Shown here piece by piece: positions 1 through 9,683 of a DNA stretch of 64,000 nt. The notes beneath the pieces were generated by a model. That model saw only the letters and a program-made list of their open reading frames with translations. It ran no database searches and was not told the origin of the DNA. The translations under genes were made by a program, and so were the position numbers. The first letter of the stretch is position 1; each line of letters begins with the position of its first letter. Location: positions 434,001 to 498,000 of the forward strand of contig JACKQL020000026.1 in the NCBI GenBank assembly GCA_018296165.2, in the 5' to 3' direction. Source of the DNA: Termitomyces sp. T153. Lineage: Eukaryota; Basidiomycota; Agaricomycetes; Agaricales; Lyophyllaceae.

Positions 1-760
1 CATATAGTGGGCTGCTGCCAAGTTCTCCAGAGCTTGGCAGGCAAACTGCTGAATTCCCTTAGAAATTGTAGTATCAGACCTGATCTTGCAAATCATCAAT
101 GGCATGTAGCCACCATTCAATTTGAACAGTGCAAATTTTGTTGTCTCTGAAATGCTTGCATTTATAGCAAACTCAGTCAAGTCTATTTGACTTAACCAAT
201 CTTTCTGATCTAGATGCACTATAGTGTACAAGATCTGACCAATGTTCCTATTGGCATGTTTGGTTTGTCCATCCATCTGCAGATGAAAGGATGTCAACAT
301 TAGGAGCTTTGCTCCTAATAACTTATGCAGTTCATGCCACCATTTAGATGTGAACTTAGGGTCTTGATTGCTGACAATTGAGCTTGGGAGGCCATGTAAC
401 CTTACAACCTCTTGCATGTAAGTCCAGGACAGCTGCAATGCTGTCATAGTAGTGTGCACTGGAATCAAGTGCACCATGCTTGTCATGTAACATATAACTA
501 CTCAAAGGTAGTTATACCCCCTAGATTCAGAGAATGGGCCTACAAAGTCCATTCCTATGGAATCCCAGAGCTTAACTGGAACAGGCAGGGAGTGTAATTT
601 TTTTGAAGGGAGATGATTGCTCCCCTTTACTTGCTGCCATAACTAGCATGTGGCACAGAATGCATGCACATCTGCAGCCACTGTTGGCCACCAGTACTAA
701 TGACAGATATATTCTGTCATTCTCTGGGCACCAAAGTGCCCAACTATATGATGTGCTTGG
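1..760 (-). pseudogene. Integrase region of the Ty3/gypsy element (partial)
   Basis: The minus-strand translation contains a zinc-binding block with HIVGHFG and later CATC (HHCC type). It is followed by the core motif GMDFVGPF, then NQDPKFTSKWW, then DGQTKHANR. These match the first D, second D and glutamate blocks of retroviral-type DDE integrases. The glutamate of DGQTE is lysine here. In-frame stops lie after YICH, after CATC and after RGYNYL. The domain runs off the left edge. The family match is secure; the copy is inactive by inspection. Confidence 0.9.
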
Positions 761-1472
761 TTACCATCTTCCACTCATGAGGTATACACAGCACCTTGTG
801 GCCTAGGAGATTAGTAGTCCAAATTAGCTTGTCATGTAGTCAGAAGGACTTATAGTCCTTTGGCTGAGTTAGAATCTTAGCAAAGAGCTTGACTTTGCTA
901 TACAATGACTGGATCTGATGGAGGAACTCTCTGTCAGACTTATCCTAAAGTTGTGGGGACTGGACCATCCCTAGGATGGCCTTGCCAAGAGTCATATCTC
1001 CCTCAATGTCACTGCTATTAGACCCTTGTTAAGCCTGAGCTGATTCTCCCTTGCTGTCATTACTGCCAGCAAGCTCTCATGCTTTCTCATTATGAAGTTT
1101 GTGACAATCCCACACCTGCCAGCTTCTGTGGCTAGGTCTGTTGTGGAGAGCACATAGCTGATCTAGTTGTGCCTGCATCTCCTGCAGTCACATTGGGAGC
1201 AAATCATTCCCCTCTAGATCAATATGTGCATCTGCTCATATAAAGTCATAGATGTGATGTACATCTTGAGGAGAATTGCTCTCAAAGTAGCAGGATAAAC
1301 AGTCTGCTACTTTATTGAGTTCTCTCTTAACATATGTGATGTCAAAATTGAATCTTGACATATAGCCCATCCACCATAGTTGATGAGGTGATAGATTCTG
1401 TTGAGTTTTGAAAAACTCAAGGGCTTTATGATCTGTTACTACACAGACCTTATATCCCAGAAGCTTATCCTC

Positions 1473-1715
1473 TCATTTGAGGAGAGCTTCTAGAATAGCC
1501 AATGTCTCTGATTCATGCATAGCATAATTTTGCTGTGCATTAGTATATTTTTTAGACATGAACCCAGCTGGCCAACATTTCTGCCAGCTTGGGCCTTGTC
1601 CATACATAGCTCTGACACCTGTCTTTGAGGCATTGCAAATCAGCCAAATAAGATCCTTGTGTTGAGGATCAATTGGCCAGATAATTGAAGTTTTGGCACA
1701 GATCTGTTTGATCAT
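1473..1715 (-). pseudogene. RNase H domain of the Ty3/gypsy element
   Basis: An 80-codon open stretch contains LICNASKTGVRAMYGQ, then FMSKKYTNAQQNYAMHESE and LAILEAL. This is the usual Ty3/gypsy RNase H pattern (DAS.tGvgavl.Q ... aq.NY..hE.E.Lai). The first catalytic aspartate of DAS is asparagine (NAS). It lies directly downstream of the RT remnant on the same strand. Confidence 0.88.
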
Positions 1716-1883
1716 GTCAAAACACCATCAATGAATAGGTTACCAGTGGAATGGCAACCTGTTCTGCATCGTGGCCATTAATGGCCCAGTGTAGGCAGAG
1801 ATATCGGGCAGAAAATTCCCAATATAGTTCACCAACTCCACAAAGTGTTGAATATCATTGTAGGTGCTAAGAGTGCACCACTC

Positions 1884-2640
1884 CTAGATTCTGTACAACT
1901 TATTCATATCAGAGTGTATACTCTGTAAGTCAATAACATGGCTGAGGCACTCTACACACTCAGCATACAGCTCACACTTCTTCCATTTGAGGTAGAGCTT
2001 GTTCTTGCATAGTCTTTCAAAGACTACTCTGAGGTGCTGCTCATGCTTCTTAATGGAGTCTGAAAAGACAAAAATGTTGTCTAAATACACATGCATCCAT
2101 TTCCCAATGATGTCCTTAAATATGGACATTATCAGAGTTGAAATGTTGCTGGTGCATTACAGTCACCAATCTGCATGATATTGCTGCAATATGTACTAGT
2201 GATGGTTATAAACACAGTCTTTGGTATGTCTGATGTATGTATCCTTACTTGCTCATACACATCTGTGAGGTTAATTTTTGACCTTACTGGTGTGCAAGCT
2301 ATGTCTTTCCTAATGACCTCTTGATCTGGTAAGGGTGTCATGTCCTTAATAGTATTGTTTTTACATTGGTGTGCAATTAATGCTATTTACAGAGATCCAT
2401 TTTTCTTGGGAATACACAGTAATGGTGCAGCCTGGTTGGCTGCACAAGGTTTCCACCATTTAGCATGAACATAGCAATTGATTTTTTCCCACAACTGCTG
2501 CTGAAGTGACTTAGGGCACCTCAGCATAAAGTATGAGTACCATTTGATCTCATCTATGAGATTTATCTCATGATTTACTTCATGCCATGGACAAAGTTCC
2601 TCCTTAGTTCCATTGACAATGTCCTGGAACTCATTGTACC
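1884..2640 (-). pseudogene. Reverse transcriptase domain of the Ty3/gypsy element
   Basis: Two frames hold RT blocks. One (2341 to 2132) has PLPDQEVIRKDIA, SKINLTDVYEQVRIH and NAPATFQL, the fingers and palm motifs. The next (2129 to 1884) has HVYLDNIFVFS, the YxDD box, where the second catalytic aspartate is asparagine (AAC for GAC). A stop or frame change separates the blocks. The N-terminal part continues weakly up to about 2640. The enzyme is not functional in this copy. Confidence 0.9.
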
Positions 2641-3286
2641 ACTATTATTGAAGGCAAGGAATATTGCCTTCAATTAGCTTGGAAGGCTATGCCTTCCCAT
2701 TGTCTACTCTAGGCCAAGGACAACATTCCTCCTTAGCCAACTTTGACTGTAGCACTACCTTTGTGTACTTGTCCTGCAAAGCCATTAAACAAATCTCTGA
2801 TTTGTCTGGGATGTTTAGCTGGGCAGAACAACATTTTGTCCTGCTTTTCACATTGTTCCATGAGTATTCAAACTTGCTAGGCTCAGATGTCTCATCCTCC
2901 ATAGCTAGTCTGTATACTTCACCTACAGGAGTCAATCTTCTTACTCCTTCCTGCCATGTCAGGTCAACTATAACCTGATTCCACTCCTGTGGCATTTGTG
3001 GATTGTATGCCCATTTAAGGGTAGGCTTTGAGATTGGTTTATCCCAAATCCTTTGCTCTCTTGTCATTGAAGAATCAATTTGATCCTTCTGACATACTCT
3101 CCCCCCCTTCTGAAGAGTACTCTTATAATACTCTTTCTCTGAAATCAGTAGAGACAAATGGTCATTGGGTAAACTCTTCATCACCTGCACCTCATTATCA
3201 TCTACTACCTCTTCTACAGTGAGCTGCTTCAGTCCACCAGAGAGTCATGGCCATTTGTCGCACTGCTTTTCCACAGTACTAAAGTA

Positions 3287-3613
3287 TCATGCATGCCTAT
3301 CAGCATCCTCTAGCTCTAACTTGTGGGCTGGAGTTGCTATTCTCTCAATGACCACCTGGTCATTCTCAAAATCCAGGAAGATCCTATGGGCCCTCATGAA
3401 TGGTGTCCCTATAATCATGTCATGGCAATTAAAATTTGCAATGTTCATATAGACATTGTGGAACTTATCAGGGACCTTCATGGTCATCTTGGCCCCATAG
3501 TTCGCAATGGAATGACTTCCAATTGTTTCCAGCTGCAGGGTGATGGGTGTGGCCAGTGGTGCCACATGTATTTCAGCCACATGAGTGAACAACAGTGTGA
3601 TTTCAGAGGTCAT
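3287..3613 (-). pseudogene. Retropepsin-like protease of the Ty3/gypsy element
   Basis: The translation includes SIANYGAKMTMKV and, later, DMIIGTPFMRAHRIFLDF with NDQVVI. The second block matches the conserved hydrophobic-GTPF segment of Ty3/gypsy proteases. The expected D[ST]GA active site appears as NYGA, so the catalytic aspartate is lost. The position between gag and RT supports the call. The stretch 2687-3190 on the same strand is an open linker between protease and RT with no recognised motif. Confidence 0.75.
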
Positions 3614-3733
3614 ACTCTTAGAATCCCACAGTGTCCATGCTCAGTAGTCATTAACCTCCATCCAAGTGACAAGACATTCTTTGTCTCATGCTGGTAGCAC
3701 TGGTTGGCCCATAGCATCTTGAGCTGCCATAAT

Positions 3734-5033
3734 TCATACCTTATGCACACAAACCTTGTTACTAAGTTTCTTCTTCTTATGTTTGCCAGCAGGAACCTCT
3801 ATGAGAGCAAAAAGTCTCTTATTATCACTCCCACAAGTATAGTACTCATTCTCATACATTTCAAATTCAACATACTCCTCATCATTCTTCTGAGTCCTAT
3901 TGAACTCAGCTGCATTCTCCTCATTAGCTTCAGCAGGCTCTTCCTTCTGCTCATTGTTGGCATCTCCTACTTCTGAGGGAGCAGCAGTATGTGTTGCTTG
4001 TATAAACACTTGAGAAGCTGGCTTAGCTGGCTCCCTGCATTCATGGGCAAAACGCCTAACCTTTCTGCACTTATAATAGTTAGTGGATTGCTCAGCATCC
4101 TTGCCTGGTTGGCTAGATGCTATTGCCACCATGTCTTTCTCTGTAGCAAGATGTTTCTTACTGCCTGTACTGCACCTACAGGTTGGGAAGGTGCTGAGCC
4201 CAGATCAACTTGCAGTTGCATAGGTTTCAGGGCTATGCATACAGTGGTCCTCTTCATTAACCTAGACAGTTGTGGGCAGACATAGTGTCTGGCCACCTTT
4301 GTATGCTTAGCCAAGGCAGTTCCAAGCTTTGAAGATTGCACTGCTGCTAATGACAGCTGCTATCCTGACTGACTTTTCATGCTGTGCTCTAAGTAGTATG
4401 CAGCAGGCTTGATGCTATTCCCATAGGCCTTTGCCTCTGAGACAAACTCCTTGACTGTATTCACTTTGGAAGCAAGCCTGCCATTGTGTATTAATACTAC
4501 AAGCATGTCAGAGGGTATCCTCTTCAAAAACTGCTCATGAATGGTGAATTTGTCAGGGAATATGGCCATGTTTTGAGCATAGTTGAGCAAGGCATCATAA
4601 AATCCTTGCACTTCTTTTTTGACTGCATACACCATGTCATGGAATATGTTATATGCATATATGCATCCTGCATTAGTGAGGGCTATATAAATCAATTGTA
4701 CAATTCAAGGATCACATCCTCAAATCTCCAGTAGGACTGGGCCCTGTTGACATGTATTATATATTGCAGATACTATTTCAGTGTGCCCACAGCAAGGAAG
4801 TCCATCAGAATCAGGACTTTCTCATGCTCACACCCATCTCCACTATATTGGGCTACTGCATAAAACATGCAGATGCTCATTAGGCAGTCTTTAAGTTCAC
4901 TGAACTTGGCAGATCTAGTATATAAAGTAATTGTTTTTGACAGATCACTCCTCTGAGGCTTGAGTCCATCTGGGATTGCCAGACAGACAGCAAGCATTTG
5001 CTCCATCACTGCCAATAGACAGTCATGCATCAT
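3734..5033 (-). pseudogene. Gag region with degenerate zinc knuckle, Ty3/gypsy element
   Basis: Several short open stretches on the minus strand add up to a Gag protein. The block around 4360-4695 has GFYDALLNYAQNMAIFPD and FLKRIPSDM, the capsid motif of basidiomycete Gag (fydaLl..AqnMa.yPD). Near 4070 a CCHC knuckle has lost its first cysteine (YKCRKVRRFAHEC). An acidic tail follows. Frame breaks separate the pieces. Confidence 0.8.
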
Positions 5034-5252
5034 CTAGCAGTGATATTTGTGAGCCTCCTCCACTTCAGGAGTGGTGAATTTCCCCCAGTGTTGTGGTGGC
5101 ATTAAAAACTGCTGTGGCTGTTTATCTAGGAGAACTGTAGGGGAGGACTGTAGTCCTCCTCTTACTAGCTCTACAACTCCTGTCATCCTCTTTATCCTCT
5201 AGACCATAGTGTTAGGTTCTGCTGACTATGGGGGCTCAGCTATACTGGGCAA

Positions 5253-6166
5253 TGTCACGACCCGTCCCCTGGAACCCCGCATATCGTCCAGCAACCCCCC
5301 AATTCCCCAAAACCCCTGACACTCCACCGAACTTCCGCCCATGCCCCGCACCTATTTCAGTTAGCCCCAACGCAACCCTGGGCTAACTCCGACGGCCCCC
5401 TGGCCAACTTCAAAACCTTCCCCGCAGCAGCCAACGTACCCTGAAGTTCTCCGGTAGTCAGTATATAAGTTGTCAAGTAGCTCTTTGTACTCTAGTCTTG
5501 ATATTGCTTAACGTTACCTATGGTCTGATTGTTTCCTTCTCGTGTTTCATGTTTTGTGTTTCGTGTCTTGTTTTCCTTACTCTCAGTCTCCCGGTCTTAT
5601 CTCAGTCTCCCAGTCTTGTTGTGTCTCTATTTTGTTATCATTCTTGTTATCATTTCGTATCTCCACTCGAATCTACTCCTGTTCCATATCAACTCCATTC
5701 CATTTCGTCTGATGCTGTCTTGGTGACTCTGTCCAGCCATTGTGCCCAAGTCTTCATCAACCTTAACAACCTCACAAACTCCATGATTATGATTACAAAC
5801 CCCAACACTCTTTCACCAGGTCCGAACCTCGCTCTTTGCTCAGTCCCAGACTCCATCAACTCCAATTGATCTCCCATCAAACCCCGGCTCTGCTCCCATT
5901 GATCACACAGCTGCCTACTCCTTTGCTTCTGCAAATCTCCCATACGGTCTTCTGCCTGAACCCCACCAAGCCCGTCCCATTTCCTTGCAATCCAACTTCT
6001 CCGGACCTCCCCGGATCTGTCCGGATCACATCCCACCAACTATCCACACAAGCCATCAGTGCCCGGAACGCTTTTGAGTGTTTGGTTGCCAGTGCAAGGG
6101 GATCATGCCCACCTAGTAAGGACTCGCCCAGTGCAGCTGAGCCCCCGAGGTCAGTGGAACCTGACA
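5253..6166 (+). repeat. Solo LTR (Ty3/gypsy), 914 bp, with 5-bp target duplication
   Basis: The segment starts TGTCACGACC and ends ACCTGACA, so its ends are the inverted pair TGTCA/TGACA. It is flanked by identical GGCAA at 5248-5252 and 6167-6171. No internal coding region is present, so it is a solo LTR left by recombination between the two LTRs of a full element. It interrupts the LTR of the older element in the opposite orientation. Its many CG dinucleotides contrast with the surrounding DNA and suggest a recent insertion. Confidence 0.92.
5462..5468 (+). promoter_or_regulatory. TATA box of the solo LTR
   Basis: TATATAA lies about 210 bp into the LTR. The same block is conserved in the related LTR on the other strand, which supports it as the LTR promoter core. 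The start site was not determined. Confidence 0.6.
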
Positions 6167-6717
6167 GGCAAGTCCTTACTAGGCAGACACAATGCCCTGT
6201 GCTTATAACCTAGCACTCTAGAGTTGGTGTGAACTACAGGAACTTGTGAGGGGAAGCTAGAAAAAGCAGTCTGAGCAAGTTTGAAGTTTGGAGTGGTCTG
6301 AGGATGTCTAAGACCAAGTATATTGAACATTGGGCTTGAGTGAGTATCAGAAACAAGTTTGTAGGTGCATATATGGACTGTGGGATAAGTGGAGGCTTTG
6401 CAAGTGATGGGAGCAGAGTTTGATGAGGGATCAATCAGAAATGATGGGTTCTGGGGCCAAGTGTAGAGCAAGGTCTGGGGTTGTTGTAAGAATATTAAAG
6501 GTTCATAGCATATGTGCAGAGTTCATAATAACATCAGAGATGAAAGGAACTTAGGAATAGAAAGGGAAACAGAGACAGTCAAGATGAGATGAAGGTGAGA
6601 AAAGAGATAGATTTGAGACTAAAAATAGAGAGGGAGACAAAACAGAGGGAAACATGAGACACAAGTAACCAAGTAAATGTAATACCAAGACTAAGGTAAC
6701 AAATGCTACTCTACATC

Positions 6718-6725
6718 TTTATATA
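6718..6725 (-). promoter_or_regulatory. TATA box of the old 5' LTR
   Basis: The minus strand reads AGTATATAAAG, aligned to the TATA block of the solo LTR. It would have driven leftward transcription into gag-pol. Confidence 0.5.
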
Positions 6726-7172
6726 CTAACTACTGGACCTTTTCCAGGGATTGGGGGCACAACAGCAGAGCTTGTTAGAGCTACACAGGGTTGATGAGTG
6801 TTGGCTCTGATTGGAGAGTGAGCCATAGTGATATTCTGATGGGAACACAGTCCATTCCATAGTCATTAGGAAACTCCAGAGGAGTTGTGTAGGTTATGGA
6901 GGTAGTTGAGTGATGTACATCTGTGCCAGGAGAAGTGTCAGAGAGGTGTGGGGGCCTCATAAGCAAAAGGGGGAGCTGAGGAGGCCCACAGGGAGTGTGT
7001 TGAGGTTTGCCAGGAAGTCATCAGGCTTTGCTGAGAAAAGCATTGGAGTTAGCTAGAGCAGGCACTATAGGTCAACAAAGATTGGAGTGAGTTGGGGGGA
7101 ATGTTGGGGAGGGCTCTGGGGAGGCAGAGTGTTCTAGGGAAAGGTCCAGAAGTGCAGGAGTGGGTCATGACA

Positions 7173-8330
7173 CATGGCCTGGTCACTTAGCATCTGATGG
7201 ATCTCCTCCCAGGAGTGGTGATGGTCCTTGACCAGGAAAAGGTGGTCCTCTTCTAGGTCCCCCACCACCTCCACCTGACTCAGGCAGTCTATGATGAGGA
7301 GTCAAGAGTGGAATGGATGCAGAATCACCCCTAAATGATCCTCATCAGATATCTACTCCACTTATTGCTTAGTTGCCAGACTAACTTGAAGGGGCATTCC
7401 CTATCTAGTCAGTTGGCTGATGATGCACATTGGGGCTACTCATAGTCCCAACATGCTCATCTGCCAGAGAAGAGTGAGAATCTTGCTCTTCCCTTTTTAT
7501 GGCCTAGTACATTCTGGTGGAACATATTTCTTAGGCCATGCATCATAGTCAGTATTCCCCTGGAACACCACTCCTTAGTCATCAACATAGAATTGCCCAA
7601 AGTCCTTGAGATTGCTATTGTGGAATTGCTGCAATGCAATTCTGTCTTTCCAGGTCAACCCCCTATACATTGACTCAGCAGTTCTTCTATGCACTACAGG
7701 TTGCTCAATCATAATCACTGACCCAGCTTCTGTAGAAACTAAGTCAGGATCCACAATTGTGCCCATTGTAGTCCATCTCTGACAGTTTACTGCAGCCTGT
7801 TATGCTGCATGGTCATGCAGTATCTCTTGAGGCTGCTGTGGCACTTGTAATAGGGTCAATGCTTTCTTTACCAAAGATAGTGGGGGGAATTGAGCCCCAC
7901 CTACAAACAGTGATGGCATTGCAGACAATGCCTGCAATTCCCATACCTTCTTCTGCTGGAGGTAGTCTGCTAACTCTTGCACTAAAAAATCATATAAAGT
8001 TTCATGATTTTTATAGGGTCAGTTTTGGAATGATTCCCTCACCTGACTGCTGGATTGCAATATGTTTAGCTACTCTCACAGCTAAACATTAAAGTCTTTG
8101 GGACCTCAACCTAGTCTTGCCAGAATACCAGCACCTTTCTATGGAGGATGTCATCTGAGTTTCTTTCACGATGAGTATCCAAGGTGTCTCTGACATCCTC
8201 TGGAATCATCTTGATGAATGCTGAGGGGCCTGCTATGCATAGACCTAGCATAGATCCTGCTTGCAAGCAAACAGGGCTGTGAGCCTTGTGAGGAGATTCT
8301 TCCTTACTCCTTAGTAGTATAATCGCCATT
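7173..8330 (-). pseudogene. Remnant of an older coding region, possibly Gag-like, truncated by the LTR
   Basis: Short minus-strand open stretches (8329-8111, 7982-7800, 7766-7575, 7639-7457) follow one another in near-continuous order and are CG-poor. Near 7640-7700 the reading is SMYRGLTWKDRIALQQFHN. Close to the LTR edge (about 7200-7290) one frame gives a glycine/proline-rich run containing GGGGGGPRRGPPFPGQ. That kind of tail occurs in Gag proteins of basidiomycete LTR elements. No diagnostic domain was recognised, so the Gag reading is a guess. The LTR starting at 7172 cuts it. Confidence 0.4.
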
Positions 8331-9498
8331 GAAAATTCACTCAGACCTCCTGCAGCCTTTGGAAAGGATTTCAGTCCTTCTACTTATGGCACAGTAGACA
8401 CATGCAAGGGCATTTTTCCCTTGCTTGCTGCCCCTACTATACCCTTCATCTCTACTGTTGGGTGCATTCAAGCAGAGGGTACTTGAGTTCCCTCCATTGT
8501 GGAGCTCATCTGACCATCCAAGAATGGTTGAATGGGAGTAACTGCTGGCAGTCCTACTGGCATCACTCCACTCTCTCTCCCCATGCCATGGTGTGACATG
8601 GCAACATCCACTGATTCATGTGAAGCAGCTTGCTGTTCCATCAAATCCTAGTTTAGACCTAGGTCCAACCACCTGACCTCCCATAGTCACCACTGTGTCC
8701 ATTATAAAAGGTCAACATTCAAATTTTAATGTTCTGATTGTAATTCATGGCAGTCTTCTCTTTTGGAAGTTTGGCTTCTCACTCCACAAACAAGAACACA
8801 CTCATTTGATTTAAAAAAATGTCATGTTTCTGTTATGGTTTGCACAACTTACTGTTTACACCTTGTAAATCAAAACCAGTCAATCGGTCTAGTCTATGAA
8901 GTATGAAGTAAAGTGCTGCCTTATGTAATTATAAGATGAGTATTTAACGGTAGTGTCATGTGATGCTACTATATAATCATATAACTAGATTAATATTAAC
9001 TGGGTAGGATACTAAAGGGTAACAGGCATTCTGTTACACAGCAGCAGCAGGAATGCAGAATATATAATAGAGCATGATAGTCTGAGGAGTGTGTCAGAGA
9101 CTTATTAGAAGCATGTCACAGGTGGGTCACATGTTATGTGATGCCCATATTTATGCATGAATTGGATCTTACAGTTAGCAGTTGATTAGCAGCAAGCATT
9201 ATCCAACAAAAGTCAAACATGCACTGCTGCCAACATCTCACTTACCATCACCCATAAATGTGCTCACCTCCTGACTGCAATCCCTTGCTCTTGGTGATGC
9301 TCACCTCTGGACTGGAACAAAAGTCAGTGAAAGTGTTGTAAAGACAACTGATAATCATACTTCTATTGTGGGCAGCAATTTGTAGTTGAGTAATTCTTGA
9401 AATGAAACTTCCAAAGGTCTGAAGGACTGTTGACACTGAATAAATGTACAAAAACAATTTACAAGAGATTGAGACCTATACACCATATGAGATTGATC
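8331..9498. other. CG-poor non-coding stretch between the transposon remains and the tRNA gene
   Basis: AT-rich DNA with few CG dinucleotides and only short unsupported open frames. A TGTCACA at about 9115 resembles an LTR end, but no partner was found. Probably decayed transposon sequence. Confidence 0.4.
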
Positions 9499-9503
9499 AA
9501 AAA
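9499..9503 (-). terminator. RNA polymerase III terminator of the tRNA gene
   Basis: The minus strand has TTTTT five bases after the last tRNA base, the standard Pol III stop signal. Confidence 0.75.
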
Positions 9504-9508
9504 GAAAT

Positions 9509-9589
9509 TGACCACCGCAGGGGTCGAACCTGCAATCTCCTGATTACAGCATATCGTAGTCAGACGCGATGCCATTTCGCCAGGCGGCC
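9509..9589 (-). tRNA. tRNA-Arg(ACG) with a 9-nt intron
   Basis: The 81-nt minus-strand segment folds into a full cloverleaf. The acceptor GGCCGCC pairs with GGTGGTC, with A as discriminator. The D stem is GCG/CGC, the anticodon stem TCTGA/TCAGG, and the T arm GCAGG-TTCGACC-CCTGC. The anticodon loop reads C-T-A-C-G-A then the intron TATGCTGTA then A, giving anticodon ACG and a canonical intron site after position 37. The spliced length is 72 nt. The A and B boxes (TGGC..AATGG and GGTTCGACC) are intact. It lies 94 bp from the divergently transcribed UTP3. Confidence 0.92.
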
Positions 9590-9683
9590 TTGACAAGTCA
9601 CGAAAAAAAGGAGATTGTGGGATGTACACATGCAATATTGATTTCATTTTCCGCCGAACTCAGATTTCCGTCCTACATGTCCC

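Larger units (their letters stand above)
1..7172 (-). mobile_element. Decayed Ty3/gypsy LTR retrotransposon, 5' LTR plus gag-pol, cut by the left window edge
   Basis: Read on the minus strand, the segment gives in order a 5' LTR (7172 to 5210, interrupted), gag, an aspartic protease, reverse transcriptase, RNase H and integrase. Protease-RT-RNase H-integrase is the Ty3/gypsy order. Every domain is broken by stops or frame changes, and key catalytic residues are replaced, so the copy cannot be autonomous. The 3' LTR must lie left of the window. CG dinucleotides are almost absent compared with the genes to the right, as expected from long-term loss of methylated cytosines. A possible primer-binding site begins with TGG a few bases inside the LTR end (about 5206 downward), but this is not secure. 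Confidence 0.93.
5210..7172 (-). repeat. 5' LTR of the Ty3/gypsy element, split by a solo LTR
   Basis: On the minus strand the LTR opens TGTCATGACCCACTCC at 7172 and ends AACCTAACA at 5210. Removing the inserted solo LTR and one target copy leaves about 1044 bp. It aligns along its length with the solo LTR: TGTCACGACCCG against TGTCATGACCCA at the start, and a shared GTAGT.AGTATATAA promoter block. Most visible differences are CG to TG or CA, which points to age and methylation decay. The base pairs just right of it (TGGCC) would be the target copy; the partner is off the window. Confidence 0.88.

Noticed and set aside
9110..9240. TGTCACAGG at about 9115 as the start of another LTR
   Set aside because: No matching end, target duplication or second copy in the window.
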